Assembly: GCA_030549795.1 (NCBI GenBank)
Contig: JAUQQO010000009.1
Location: 62,001-126,000, forward strand
Reading direction: 5' to 3'
DNA: 64,000 nt
Source: Pseudomonadota bacterium
GTDB lineage: Bacteria; Pseudomonadota; Alphaproteobacteria; Geminicoccales; Geminicoccaceae
The notes below the pieces were generated by a model that made no database searches, was not told where the DNA came from, and saw only the letters and a list, made by a program, of their open reading frames with translations. The translations under genes were made by a program, and so were the position numbers. The first letter of the stretch is position 1, and every line of letters begins with the position of its first letter. Positions 17,040 through 26,608 of this stretch are shown here, in pieces.

Positions 17040-18539
17040 TCAGGTAAAGGTTCCAAGCAGGCGCCAGACGGGTGGGGTGGGCTCACCCCACAGCCCTTCG
17101 CGGGCACACCAGAATTCGCGGCCGTCTTTAAGCCGCAGGCGGAAGAAATCGCGTGGCCGTGCCGCGGTGTCCTCGGGACGCCACCATTCGGGAAGGATGC
17201 GCTCGGGACCGGAGGCTGCGACCACCCGGCCGGCAACCGGCCCCGACAAGCGCACGGGTGGACCGTCGGGTAGAAGTGCGAGCGCGCGCACCGCAAGCGG
17301 GTGCTCGAATAGACGCAAGGGCCGCAAGAGGCCCGCCACCCAAGGGCCGCGGCTCGGCTCGTGCGCAGCCGGGCGCCAGCGCACCGCGCGCTCGGGCACA
17401 TGCGTAGCGACCGGCTCGGGGCGTAGGACGCGCTCGGCCCCGAGCCGCGCCACGAGGCGATCGATCAGCGCCGCCGCGGCGCGCGCATCGGCAGCATCAC
17501 CGAGCGCCCCCTGCTCGGCGGGAAGTTCCACCGTCTCGGGTGCCTCAAGGCTCAAGAGCTCGACTCCGAAGCCGAGCGCGAGGCGGTCGAGGCGCAAGCG
17601 GAACAGTGCGAACAGATGTTCGGGATCACGGCTCGGCCGAGCCGGGGCGACGGCGAGCCGAGCGATGGTGCCGTCCACGCCGTGGCAGGTGAGGAGCAGG
17701 CGCAGCGCCCCCTGCCCGGCCTGCGCGAGCTCTCGGCAGAGGTCGGCGACGAGCCTGCGGCACGCCGCTTCGATGCCGGCATGCGTGGCCAAGGGCTCGG
17801 GCCAGCTGCGGCGTACCGAAAAGCGTGCCGGTGCGCGGAGGGGGACGAAGGGAGGCTCTTGGGCCCCTTCGAGGATGTCGAGCCGGCGGGCGAGCGCGCC
17901 GCCGAAGCGGCGGATCAGCGTCGCGCGCGGCAGACGGCGCAGCTCGCCGATCCTGCGCAATCCGAGCTGACGCAGGCGGGCGGCGTCTTCCTCGGCTGCC
18001 ACCGCCTCCACCGGCAAAGGGTCGAGCGCGGCAAGCCCCGGCACGATCCCGCCCGCCCCAAAGCGCGCCCAGATCGCCGCCGTCAGCCGGCGGTCGGCGA
18101 TCGCCGCTCGATGCTCGAGCCCAAGCCGGCGAAAAGCCGCGGCGACCGCAGCCAGCAACCCTTCTTCGCCACCCCACAGATGGGCACAGCCGGCTATGTC
18201 GACGACGATGCCGTCCGCACCGTCGAGGGCCGCTTGCGGCCCCCAGCGGGTGCACCAAAGCGCGAGCTCGGCCAAAGCCGCGGCATCGCCTTCGGGATCG
18301 GCAGGGTGCACGCGCAGCTGCGGGCAGAGGGCGCGGGCATCGGCGAGGGAAAAGCCGGGGGCCAGCCCGCGCGCCTCAGCGGCGGGATCGACCGCAGCGA
18401 GCCGCGGCCCGCCTTGGGCCGAAGCGACGAGGGCGAACGGTTCAGCTTCCGAGAAGAGCGCACCGTGGCGCTGTGCTCGCCGGCGCAGCCGCTGGATCGG
18501 CCAGCGCGGGAGCTGGATGAAGAGCCAGCGCGTGCTCAT
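17040..18539 (-). CDS. imuB: ImuB, Y-family polymerase-like SOS mutagenesis protein
   Basis: A 499-residue Y-family-like protein. The region where active polymerases carry the first catalytic aspartates reads LFIQLPRWPIQRLRR and lacks them, as known for ImuB, which is catalytically inactive and acts as a hub. Helix-hairpin-helix-like LRQLGLRRIGELRRLPRA is present around residue 190-210. A late RPLRLFEHP stretch resembles a beta-clamp-binding motif. ATG at 18539 lies inside the end of imuA, with a 98-base overlap. The cassette order imuA-imuB-dnaE2 fits its role in targeting DnaE2. Confidence 0.92.
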   Translation of the reverse strand: MSTRWLFIQLPRWPIQRLRRRAQRHGALFSEAEPFALVASAQGGPRLAAVDPAAEARGLAPGFSLADARALCPQLRVHPADPEGDAAALAELALWCTRWGPQAALDGADGIVVDIAGCAHLWGGEEGLLAAVAAAFRRLGLEHRAAIADRRLTAAIWARFGAGGIVPGLAALDPLPVEAVAAEEDAARLRQLGLRRIGELRRLPRATLIRRFGGALARRLDILEGAQEPPFVPLRAPARFSVRRSWPEPLATHAGIEAACRRLVADLCRELAQAGQGALRLLLTCHGVDGTIARLAVAPARPSRDPEHLFALFRLRLDRLALGFGVELLSLEAPETVELPAEQGALGDAADARAAAALIDRLVARLGAERVLRPEPVATHVPERAVRWRPAAHEPSRGPWVAGLLRPLRLFEHPLAVRALALLPDGPPVRLSGPVAGRVVAASGPERILPEWWRPEDTAARPRDFFRLRLKDGREFWCAREGLWGEPTPPVWRLLGTFT

Positions 18540-19182
18540 CGACCAGCACTTCCACCCCCGCTTCGCCGCCCCCCTTTACCCGCCAGAGCTCGAGCCGCAG
18601 CCGCCCGGCGCAGGCGGGCACGGGCTCGACCCACCAGCGCGTGGTGGCCGCGCTCGGATCCGAACAGCGTCCGGCGGGCAACAAAAGCCCCAGCCCGCAG
18701 CCGCGCACTGCCGCGCGCTGGAAGCGCCGGGTAAGCGTAAGGTCGGCACGGGCGAGCTCGACCACCACGACCGCCGCCGCCGGCGAGGCGAGTGCCTCCT
18801 CCGCGGCGCGCACGAGATCCCGTCCGTCCTCGGTACGGACGAGGAGCAGGCGAGCGGGATCGATGCCGCGCGCGGCAAGACCGGGCGGCCAAGGCACCCC
18901 GCGCGCCCGCACCCCCGCCTCGTCCAGGCACCAGACGAGAAAACCGGGCCGGTCGAGGGCAGCCTTGGCGACGACGCAGGCGAAAAGGGTCGCAGCGGGC
19001 CCGGTGAGCTCGTGCAGCGCAGCGCGCGCAAGTCCCCGCTCCGGCAACAGCCCATCGAGTGCCGGTCCTAAAGAGACGGGCGGGGGAGCGACACCGCCCC
19101 CTCGCCCCTCGAGGGCGCGGATGCGGGCGCGCAGCGCAGCAAGGCGCGCCATGCGGTCGCAGGGAAGCGGCACATCGTTCAT
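18442..19182 (-). CDS. imuA: ImuA, RecA/SulA-like SOS mutagenesis protein
   Basis: A 246-residue protein related to RecA/SulA-type folds, needed for DnaE2-dependent mutagenesis. Landmarks are the N-terminal RMARLAALRARIRALEGRG helix, the GLARAALHELTGPAATLFACVVA segment, and the LARADLTLTRRFQRAAVRG core. ATG at 19182 is chosen since the upstream extension runs through the LexA box. The gene extends 98 bases into imuB, so its C-terminus and the imuB N-terminus share DNA. It is first in the SOS cassette. Confidence 0.9.
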   Translation of the reverse strand: MNDVPLPCDRMARLAALRARIRALEGRGGGVAPPPVSLGPALDGLLPERGLARAALHELTGPAATLFACVVAKAALDRPGFLVWCLDEAGVRARGVPWPPGLAARGIDPARLLLVRTEDGRDLVRAAEEALASPAAAVVVVELARADLTLTRRFQRAAVRGCGLGLLLPAGRCSDPSAATTRWWVEPVPACAGRLRLELWRVKGGGEAGVEVLVDEHALALHPAPALADPAAAPASTAPRCALLGS

Positions 19183-19195
19183 GATTTGTTCTTTA

Positions 19196-19210
19196 GTTCG
19201 ATTTTTGTTC
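19196..19210 (-). promoter_or_regulatory. LexA box upstream of imuA
   Basis: GTTC-GATTTTT-GTTC on the plus strand, an exact GTTC-N7-GTTC direct repeat. It lies 14 bases before the imuA start and within the 55-base gap to the flippase stop. A further GTTC occurs at 19188-19191 with the wrong spacing. Confidence 0.85.
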
Positions 19211-19237
19211 TCGGGCAAGGACGAGGAGGTCCTTCCC

Positions 19238-20743
19238 TCAGCTCGCCTGCGCGCGGCTTCCGCCTGCGCCGAAAAGAGCGAGGAGGGTACGCACGAGCGC
19301 GCGATCGAACAGCCACAGCGCGCTTGTGTAGACCGCAGCACCGAGCAGCACCTCAACCCCTAAACGCATAAAGAGCGGCGAGGAGGCCACGAGCGGTTGG
19401 AGGAGCAGCAGCGCGACGACCATCGCCCCAGCCGCGGCGGCCGGCCCGCGAAGCTCGCGCCCAAGCGCCCTCGGCTCGAGCCCGGCACGCCTGCGAAGGA
19501 GCCCGAGCCCCACGGTGCAGCCGGCGAGCTGGGCGAACGCACGGCCGAGAAGGGCGGGAACGAGGCCCAAGGGTGCGAGCCCGGCAAGGGCGACCGCTCC
19601 CGGCACGATCGCGGCGCTGTGCGCGAGCAGAGCGGCACGGGGATCGCCAGCCGCGATCAGGATCTGGGCGGAAAGGGCGGTCACGCTCGCCGCCAGACCG
19701 GAAAGGGCGAGGATGCGGGTCGGTGTGATCGCTTCGGTCCACTGCGGGCCGAAAAGGAGCGGCACGAGAAGGTCGGCGCTTAGGGCAAGACCCGAGAAAG
19801 CCGGCAGGCACACAACAGCGGCGATCTGGAAGGCGCGGCGAAAGGCGAGGTTCGGATCCGCCCCGCCGTGTAAAAGCCGCGCAAGGACGGGAAGGGCGAG
19901 ATCGGCGATCGAGCCACCCGTGAGCATGAAGACTGCTTGCAACAACCGCTCGGCGACATAGAAGGCGCCCACCCGTTCGGCCGGCAGCCAAACACCCAGG
20001 GTCAATACGGCGGCGGTGCCGACGAGATTGGGCAGCGCATAGCCGGCGATCGGCACCGCGATGCGGGCGAGCGCGTGCGCCTCTTGGCGCGCGAAGACCA
20101 AGCGCGGCCGGTAGCCAGCGCTCCAAAGGATCACGATCGTGCTCACAAGACCATTGGCGAGCTGGCCCAGGATCATCGACCACGCGCCGAAGCCGTGCAG
20201 CGCGAGCAGGATCACCACCGCATAGCCGAGCGACGTGCCGATCAGGCTGCGCAGCGCGAGACCGCGATAGGCGAGACGGCGGCGTAAGAGTCCGACGCCC
20301 ACGAAGGTAATCGCGGAGAGCACACATTGCGGGGCGAGCACGAGAAGAGCGGGAGCGAGGAGCGGCTTGTGCGCGAGCGCGGCGATCGGCTGGGCGAGAG
20401 CGGCGACCGCAAGCGCTGCGAATGTCCCGACCGCGAGGTTGATCACGAAGGCGGTGTGGATGTGGCGCTCGCTGAGCTCGCTCTGCCGGATGAGCGCTTC
20501 GCTGATGCCCTGGCGGACGACGAAGGTAGCCACCGTGATGGTGAGCGTCGCCACGGCGACGATGCCGAAGTCTTCGGGGGTGAGCAGGCGCGCGGTGATC
20601 AGGGTGAACAGGAAGGTGAGCCCTTCGCCACCGGCGATCTCGACCAAGCGCCAAAAGCCACCGCGCAAGAGTTGCTCGCGGGCGAAGCGTGGGGCGGGTT
20701 GCGGACTCTCTCCGCTTCCGCCGCGTGCCTCCTCGATGCTCAT
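19238..20743 (-). CDS. polysaccharide flippase (MOP/Wzx-like, oligosaccharide transporter)
   Basis: A 501-residue membrane protein with about twelve hydrophobic segments and the N-terminal LLRGGFWRLVEIAGGEGLTFLFTLITARLLTPEDFG motif type (shown in the region around residues 25-60) of the polysaccharide biosynthesis/flippase family. It should move undecaprenyl-linked sugar units across the inner membrane. A family 2 glycosyltransferase lies 139 bases upstream on the same strand, and imuA follows 55 bases downstream but under its own LexA box. No strong ribosome site is seen before the ATG at 20743. Confidence 0.85.
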   Translation of the reverse strand: MSIEEARGGSGESPQPAPRFAREQLLRGGFWRLVEIAGGEGLTFLFTLITARLLTPEDFGIVAVATLTITVATFVVRQGISEALIRQSELSERHIHTAFVINLAVGTFAALAVAALAQPIAALAHKPLLAPALLVLAPQCVLSAITFVGVGLLRRRLAYRGLALRSLIGTSLGYAVVILLALHGFGAWSMILGQLANGLVSTIVILWSAGYRPRLVFARQEAHALARIAVPIAGYALPNLVGTAAVLTLGVWLPAERVGAFYVAERLLQAVFMLTGGSIADLALPVLARLLHGGADPNLAFRRAFQIAAVVCLPAFSGLALSADLLVPLLFGPQWTEAITPTRILALSGLAASVTALSAQILIAAGDPRAALLAHSAAIVPGAVALAGLAPLGLVPALLGRAFAQLAGCTVGLGLLRRRAGLEPRALGRELRGPAAAAGAMVVALLLLQPLVASSPLFMRLGVEVLLGAAVYTSALWLFDRALVRTLLALFGAGGSRAQAS

Positions 20744-20882
20744 CGCGCGAAGCGGAGCGGCGTCGTCGCGCGGCAGGTCTTGGCATCTCCAGCGGAAACG
20801 GTGGCCGTTCTGCGGCGCGAGTTGGTGGTCGCAGCGAACGGCTCGGGCATCGCCTGCTTCGCGGGTGCGAACCGGTAAGCCG

Positions 20883-22061
20883 TCACGGAGGGAGCACGAG
20901 GCCCTGCCGCGAGGAGCGGGGGCCTTCCCACATCGCCACCTGTTCCCCGCGCAATCCGCGCAAGAATCCCACGCTGGTTCCCGCGATGGCGACGATGGCG
21001 CTCCCGATGCGTTCGGCCAAGCGGATGCGAAGCGCCAGAGCGGCGGCGAAGCTCGCAGCCATACCCCCGATCATGAGCAGGACGGGCAGGGGGCCGAAGC
21101 TTAAAGAAGCGGCGAGCGTTCCGACGGTCGCGGCTGCGAGCAGGAACCATCCCGACATCCAGCGCGCCAAACGGTGCGAGAGATATTTGTAGAGGTGCCA
21201 GAGGTCGAGGCGGCGGATCAGGGGCCAGAGCAGACGATGCGAGTGGACGGCCTGCACCGCGCGGCGGGCTTTGCGGCGAAATTCTTCTCGCCGCCGCGTC
21301 GGATGCACCTCATAGGAGTGTACGTCGTCCGCCAAGATGACACGAAAACCCTGGACGAGGACTGTTAAGGAGGCGTGGAAATCGTCGCAGGTACCGGGGC
21401 TCAACCGACGGTACAGAGAGCGGCGGAGCGCGTAACAGGCGCCGGCGGCGCCGATGACCGAACCGGTATCGCTTTCCAGACGTTTGGTCCAACTTTCGAG
21501 ACGGAAATAGGTGCTTCCGACCTCGGCTGTCGCGGTCGCATCAGGGTTGGTGTGGCGCAGGGCGACGTCGACGCAGCCCACCTCGGGATCGGCGAAGCAA
21601 CGGCGCAGTACCGGAATTAATTCACGGTCGACGAGGATGTCGGCGTCGGTGAACACGAGGATGGAAGCGCTGCTCGTTTCGGCTAAGAGGTTCATGCCGT
21701 AATACTTGCCGCAGCGTTCCGGCGAGACGATCACCTTGACATCCGGTTCGAAGCGGCGAGCGAGTTCGACTGTCTGGTCGGTGCAGCCGTCGCAATAGAT
21801 GAGAATTTCAACGTCGGCGCCCGCGGCCTCGCGGATCTCGAGCAGGTTGCGGATCTTGCGCTCGATCACATTCTCTTCGTTGTGGGCGCAAACGCAGAGC
21901 GCGAAGCTCTCCTGCGCGCCTGCCTCTGAGCTCGTGCGGATCGGACGCGGCCCGAAAAATGCACGTGCCGCGAGCAAGGTGAGCTGATAGGGCCCGAACG
22001 GCCACACACCGACGAGTGCCAAAAGCACCGCGAGGAGCCAAAGAACATGCGCAAAGGTCAT
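20883..22061 (-). CDS. membrane-associated family 2 glycosyltransferase
   Basis: A 392-residue processive-type GT2. After an N-terminal membrane segment come ALCVCAHNEENVIERKI, the CDGCTDQT loop, the DxD-type motif FTDADILV and a CDDFHASLTVL acceptor-site segment. Two or three C-terminal hydrophobic segments follow. ATG at 22061 is preferred; an in-frame TTG at 22100 would add 13 residues. It probably builds a surface polysaccharide exported by the adjacent flippase. The sugar donor cannot be read from sequence. Confidence 0.85.
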   Translation of the reverse strand: MTFAHVLWLLAVLLALVGVWPFGPYQLTLLAARAFFGPRPIRTSSEAGAQESFALCVCAHNEENVIERKIRNLLEIREAAGADVEILIYCDGCTDQTVELARRFEPDVKVIVSPERCGKYYGMNLLAETSSASILVFTDADILVDRELIPVLRRCFADPEVGCVDVALRHTNPDATATAEVGSTYFRLESWTKRLESDTGSVIGAAGACYALRRSLYRRLSPGTCDDFHASLTVLVQGFRVILADDVHSYEVHPTRRREEFRRKARRAVQAVHSHRLLWPLIRRLDLWHLYKYLSHRLARWMSGWFLLAAATVGTLAASLSFGPLPVLLMIGGMAASFAAALALRIRLAERIGSAIVAIAGTSVGFLRGLRGEQVAMWEGPRSSRQGLVLPP

Positions 22062-22648
22062 CGACCGTTCCCGGACAAGGGGATGCCAGTTGGAGCGCAA
22101 TGGGCGCCGAGCACGCGCATGCGATGTTGGTCACCGCCCCGGTACACGGGGCCTACGCACCCGACCCACATCGCTCTCGGCTCCGATCGGCCACTTCGTG
22201 TTCGTCGTTCCACAAATCTGTCCAACAGCGATGACGAGAGTGCGGCAGAGCACGCCAAAAGACCAGTTTTGGGCGCGTCGCCGTTTGCCGCTCCTCATGC
22301 GCTTGGACCGCATGGCGCGTTCTCACCGTTCATCGCTCGTTCGCCCACACCCTTCCTCTATCGAGCCACGTGACATCCCACGAGCGAAACCGCGATCCGA
22401 ATTCGATCGCGTACCACCTGAGGAAAACGTTGCCTCTCGATCACGCGGCGGACGCAGCACAGGCCCGACTGCGACTAGCGATACCGATTTTCCCAGGGGC
22501 AAGGCAAGGCATCGGCACCTTTTGATGCGCCCTGTAGTGCGTATGTGTCCTTTTTGCGCGCCATCCCCGGGCAGAAGAGCCGGATTGTCCCCCGCCCGTG
22601 AGACGACAAAGTCGGACGGCCGATCACGGATCGAAGCGAGCGCGCCTT
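22062..22648. other. 587-base intergenic region without a recognisable gene
   Basis: The stretch lies between the GT2 start and the msrP stop. Its composition is less G+C-rich than neighbouring genes, and the open frames crossing it lack family-like motifs and ribosome sites. It must contain the GT2 promoter on the minus strand. One GTTC-N7-GTTC match at 22328-22342 is present but has a G+C-rich spacer and may be chance. Confidence 0.5.
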
Positions 22649-23578
22649 TCAGCGGAAATAAACGGGGTCGCTGTGATCGGGGTAGAGATGCGCAACCCAC
22701 TCGGCGTAGCCGTTGAAGATCACGGTTGGGATCTTCTCTGAGCGACCGAGCGGCTGCTCCATCTTCTGGCTCCAGCGGGGGTGGGGCACATCGGGGTTGA
22801 CGTTGGCCCAAAAGCCGTATTCGTCGCCGGCAACCTCTTCCCAGAAGGTGCGCGGACGGTTTTCCGTGAAGCGGAACACCACGATCGATTTGATGCTCTT
22901 AAAGCCGTACTTCCACGGCACGGCCAACCGTAACGGCGCGCCCATGGAATTGGGCAAGGGTTTGCCGTAGGCGCCGGTGACGAGAAAGGCGAGCTCGTTG
23001 GTGGCCTCGGCAATCGTGAGCCCTTCGGTGTAAGGCCAAGGATACCAAAAGGCGCGCTGACCCGGCGCCACTTTGGGGTCGAAGAAACTCTGCATCTCCA
23101 CATATTTGGCCGAGCCCAAAGGCCGCGCGAGCGCAACCAGCTCGGCCATGGGAAAGCCGATCCAGGGTACCACCATGGACCAGGCCTCGACGCAGCGATG
23201 CCGGTAGATCCGCTCTTCGAGGCTCACCTGGCGCAACAGCTCATCGAGATCGAGGGTGCGCTCGCGCTCGACCAGCCCCTCGATCCGGATCGTCCACGGC
23301 CGCGTGGGAAGAGCTTGCGCCGCGCGCCAGATCTGTTTGTGGGAACCGAACTCGAAGAAATTGTTGTAGGTGGTGGCAAGACGTTCCTCGGTGAGCGCCC
23401 GATCCGCGACCACAAAGCGCGGATTGCGCGGCACCGCCCCCAAAGCCCGAGGTGCGAAGACACCGGCGGCCAAGCCCGCAAACCCGGCCAGGGCTCGGCG
23501 GCGGTTGAAGGCGAGCGGTTCGGGCGTGACGCGCGATTGGGGCAGGTTCCACAAGCGGGGTCGGTGGATCGCGGGCAT
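22649..23578 (-). CDS. msrP: periplasmic methionine sulfoxide reductase catalytic subunit MsrP (YedY)
   Basis: A 309-residue molybdoenzyme that repairs oxidised methionine in periplasmic proteins. A twin-arginine signal is visible (NRRRALAGFAGLAAG, residues 25-39). The molybdenum ligand is C129 in IYRHRCVEAWSMVVPW, and the C-terminal half carries PWKYGFKSIKSIV and the KIPTVIFNGYAEWVAHLYP end typical of YedY. The membrane partner MsrQ is usually adjacent but is not found here; the b561 gene at 45300 is unrelated to MsrQ in context. ATG at 23578 follows a GGGAAGAGAG site. Confidence 0.93.
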   Translation of the reverse strand: MPAIHRPRLWNLPQSRVTPEPLAFNRRRALAGFAGLAAGVFAPRALGAVPRNPRFVVADRALTEERLATTYNNFFEFGSHKQIWRAAQALPTRPWTIRIEGLVERERTLDLDELLRQVSLEERIYRHRCVEAWSMVVPWIGFPMAELVALARPLGSAKYVEMQSFFDPKVAPGQRAFWYPWPYTEGLTIAEATNELAFLVTGAYGKPLPNSMGAPLRLAVPWKYGFKSIKSIVVFRFTENRPRTFWEEVAGDEYGFWANVNPDVPHPRWSQKMEQPLGRSEKIPTVIFNGYAEWVAHLYPDHSDPVYFR

Positions 23579-23651
23579 CCTCGGCTCTCTCTTCCCTCGA
23601 GATCACGAGGATGGAAATAGCGCACCGTGGCTCCAGCTTCCGCCTCGGTTC

Positions 23652-25562
23652 TCAAAGAAGCTCGCGGGCGGCTTCGCGGCGCCGGTACTGGGCGAGGAGA
23701 ACGGAAAGCAAGAGCAAGCCCCCCACCCCCTCCGCCACGCGCTCGGGGCTTACGAGCAAAATGGCGGCACAAGCGAGCGCCAGCCGCTCGAGAAGGTTGC
23801 AGGTGCGCAGCAATTGACCGGCAAGGGCGGCCGCCAAGGCGACAACCCCGATCGCGGCAGTTACAACCGCAATGGCGATGCGCACCGGCTCACCGATCAA
23901 CAACAGCTCCGGCTGATAGACGAAGAGAAAGGGGACCAGAAAGCCGGCGACGCCGAGACGAACCGCCGCAAGCCCGGTCGGCCACAGTTCGCTTCGAGCA
24001 AGCCCGGCTGCGGCATAGACGGCGAGCGCCACGGGCGGCGTGATCGCCGACAAGATGGCAAAATAGAAGGCGAACATGTGCGCGGCTGGCGTGAGCACGC
24101 CGAGCTTGACGAGCGCCGGCACGAGCAAGGCGACCATGACGATATAGGCGGGAGTGGTGGGCATCCCCATCCCCAGCACAATGCCAGCTGCCATGGTCAC
24201 CGAGAGCGCGAGCACGAGACTGTTTTGGGCGAGTGTTACGAGCAGTGCGGTAAGCGTGATACCGAGCCCAGTGAGCGCGATCACCCCGATGACGATCCCA
24301 GCGCAAGCACACGCAAGTGCGATTGGAACCGTATTGCGGGCACCATCCTCGAGCGCCTCAATGAGCGTGCGCAGTCCGATCCCGGCCCGGGTGTGGCGGC
24401 GCAAAAGCGCAACCGGAAAACACACGAGAAGGGCAAGAAGCGCCGCCCGCGGTGCACTGTAGCCAGCAAGGAGCACGACCAAGAGCACCGCGATGGGGAC
24501 GAAGAGATGGCCGCGCGCCCGTAGCACGTCACCAACACGCGGCACTTCCGAACTCGGCAAACCCGCTAAGCCCGCCCGGCGCGCCTCCAAATGCACGGTG
24601 ACAAAACAAGCGAGATAAAACAAAAGGGCCGGCACAAGCGCCCAGATGGTCACCTGCAGATAGGAGACGCCTAAGAACTCGGCCATCACGAAAGCCGCGG
24701 CCCCCATCACAGGGGGCATGATCTGTCCGCCCGTGGAGGCAACTGCTTCGACCGCCGCGGCGAAAGAGGGCGAAAAGCCGGAGCGCTTCATAAGTGGGAT
24801 GGTGATCTGTCCGGTCACCATCACGTTGGCGACGGCGCTGCCCGAGACCGAGCCAAAGAGCGAGGAGGACACCACCGCTACCTTGCCGGGTCCGCCCACG
24901 GCTCTACCGGTGGCGGCGACCGCGAAATCCATGAACAGGCGCCCAGTTCCCGAGCGCTCCATGAAACTTCCCAAGAGCACGAAGACGATCACATAGGCAG
25001 CTGAGACGCCGAGAACCGTCCCGAAAATTCCTTCGGTGGTAAGATAGAGTTGATCGAGAAGCGTTTTGTAATCGATGGTCGTGAACAAAAGCGCATAGAC
25101 GATGAAGCCGGCGGCCGTGACCGGAAGCGCCCAACCCAGCATGCGCCGCGAGCCTTCGAGCACGACCGCAATGGCGAGAACAGCCATCACGAGATCGAGC
25201 GTCGAAGGCTCATCGATATAGGGAATGCGGTTGATCAGCTGCTCGTAGCTCCAGATCGGGTAGAGCGTCACCGCCGCCCCGATGGCGAGCAGCCCGAGGT
25301 CGATCAACCCGGGTTGTCCTCGTCCGCGCCGGCCGGGAACGAGCAAAAAGACGAGCGCGAGGGCGAAGAAGAGATGGAGAGCGCGGAAGATCATCGCTTC
25401 CGGCGGGCCCATGGCCGCCACCCAGAGGTGGTAAAGCGCCATGGCCACGGCCACCGTTCTCACAAGGTAGCGAACCAGGCTGCCGCGATCCTCCAAAACG
25501 CGCCCCAGCAGCGCCCGCACCGCGCGCATGCGCGCTTGGGCCGGCGCGGCGGAACCGTCCAT
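23652..25562 (-). CDS. TRAP transporter, fused small (4TM) and large (12TM) permease
   Basis: A 636-residue inner-membrane permease of the TAXI-type TRAP family, in which the DctQ-like four-helix and DctM-like twelve-helix parts are one chain. Typical DctM stretches include SSSLFGSVSGSAVANVMVTGQ, MPPVMGAAAFVMAEFLG and LGMGMPTTPAYIVMV. Import is Na+-driven with a periplasmic binding protein. It is 17 bases downstream of the gene for that protein. Substrate is unknown; TAXI systems often take dicarboxylates or amino acids. Confidence 0.93.
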   Translation of the reverse strand: MDGSAAPAQARMRAVRALLGRVLEDRGSLVRYLVRTVAVAMALYHLWVAAMGPPEAMIFRALHLFFALALVFLLVPGRRGRGQPGLIDLGLLAIGAAVTLYPIWSYEQLINRIPYIDEPSTLDLVMAVLAIAVVLEGSRRMLGWALPVTAAGFIVYALLFTTIDYKTLLDQLYLTTEGIFGTVLGVSAAYVIVFVLLGSFMERSGTGRLFMDFAVAATGRAVGGPGKVAVVSSSLFGSVSGSAVANVMVTGQITIPLMKRSGFSPSFAAAVEAVASTGGQIMPPVMGAAAFVMAEFLGVSYLQVTIWALVPALLFYLACFVTVHLEARRAGLAGLPSSEVPRVGDVLRARGHLFVPIAVLLVVLLAGYSAPRAALLALLVCFPVALLRRHTRAGIGLRTLIEALEDGARNTVPIALACACAGIVIGVIALTGLGITLTALLVTLAQNSLVLALSVTMAAGIVLGMGMPTTPAYIVMVALLVPALVKLGVLTPAAHMFAFYFAILSAITPPVALAVYAAAGLARSELWPTGLAAVRLGVAGFLVPFLFVYQPELLLIGEPVRIAIAVVTAAIGVVALAAALAGQLLRTCNLLERLALACAAILLVSPERVAEGVGGLLLLSVLLAQYRRREAARELL

Positions 25563-25579
25563 CCGCCTACGCGAGCGCC

Positions 25580-26518
25580 TCAGAGCACGCCTTGCGCCTT
25601 GTAGAAGGCGACGGCCCCGGGATGGAACGGCACGCCGATGTCCTGCGCCATGGCCTTGGGCGTGAGCCCCTCGATCGCCTTGTTGACCGCAATGAGGTCG
25701 GCCAAATTGGCGACCATGGACTCGAGCATCTTGGTCACCTGCTCGGCCGGCAACTTGCAGGACACGAAGAGATGCGTGGCATAGCCCACCGTCGGCACGC
25801 TCACCGTCTGCTTCGGATAGGTGCCGGCTGGAATAACGACTTTGGCGTAGCCGGGATTGAGCTTGCGCAGCTCGTCGATCTTGGCGTCATCAAGGCCGAT
25901 CAGCTGGATGTCGCGCGCCGAAGCGAGGTCCATCACGGCACCCGAGGGGATCGTGGTGCCGAGGGTAAAGGCCTGGGCGTGGCCGTCCTTCATGAGCGAT
26001 ACCGCATCCGTATAGGATGCCAAAAAGTTGACTTTGAGGTCGTTATAGGTGAGACCGAAGACCTGCAGCACCTGCTGGGTCACCACCTCTGCAGTATTGC
26101 CCCGCGTCTGCGCCGCCAGGCTCTTGCCTTTGAGGTCGGCGACCGATTTGATCCCCGAATCAGCGAGTGCTACGATTTGGAAATACTGCGGATAGAGCGT
26201 GGCGAGATTACAGACGTTATCGGTCTTTTTGGGGAAGGGCGGAAGCCCGTTGTAGCCGTCGACCGTCGAGATCGTATTGCCGAAGCCGATCTCCGCCTTG
26301 CCCTCATCGACCCCGCGAACATTGGCGATGCCGGCTCCCGGGAGCGTTTGGATCGTGACGCCCGGCAACGCCTTCTCCCAGATACCTTTGAGCGCCCCTC
26401 CCAAGGGCACCCACACCCCGCCCTGCGGCCCCGTCATGAGCCTAAGCGTCTGTGCCGAGGCGGCACTCGCGCCGAGGAGCATCGCCCCGCCCACCAAGCT
26501 CGCTAGCCATCCCCGCAT
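25580..26518 (-). CDS. TAXI-family TRAP transporter substrate-binding protein
   Basis: A 312-residue periplasmic binding protein. A signal peptide (MRGWLASLVGGAMLLGASAASA) ends near residue 22-23. Family landmarks are the LRLMTGPQGGVWVPLGGAL start, the GAGIANVRGVDEGKAEIGFGN segment and GKSLAAQTRGNTAE. ATG at 26518 is chosen because GGGAGGGACTTAACG precedes it and it begins the signal peptide. It is followed 17 bases later by the fused permease, as usual for these systems. Confidence 0.93.
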   Translation of the reverse strand: MRGWLASLVGGAMLLGASAASAQTLRLMTGPQGGVWVPLGGALKGIWEKALPGVTIQTLPGAGIANVRGVDEGKAEIGFGNTISTVDGYNGLPPFPKKTDNVCNLATLYPQYFQIVALADSGIKSVADLKGKSLAAQTRGNTAEVVTQQVLQVFGLTYNDLKVNFLASYTDAVSLMKDGHAQAFTLGTTIPSGAVMDLASARDIQLIGLDDAKIDELRKLNPGYAKVVIPAGTYPKQTVSVPTVGYATHLFVSCKLPAEQVTKMLESMVANLADLIAVNKAIEGLTPKAMAQDIGVPFHPGAVAFYKAQGVL

Positions 26519-26608
26519 CGTTAAGTCCCTCCCCCTGCGGATCGTTGCCGATTTCCTAGCCGGCCTCGCGCCCCCCTGCAAAGGGCCGTGCGCTTCCGCC
26601 GTTTGTCC

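Noticed and set aside
22328-22342. GTTC-N7-GTTC match resembling a LexA box
   Set aside because: The spacer ATCGCTC is G+C-rich, unlike the two cassette sites; it is far from msrP and GT2 starts, and about one chance match is expected in a window of this size.
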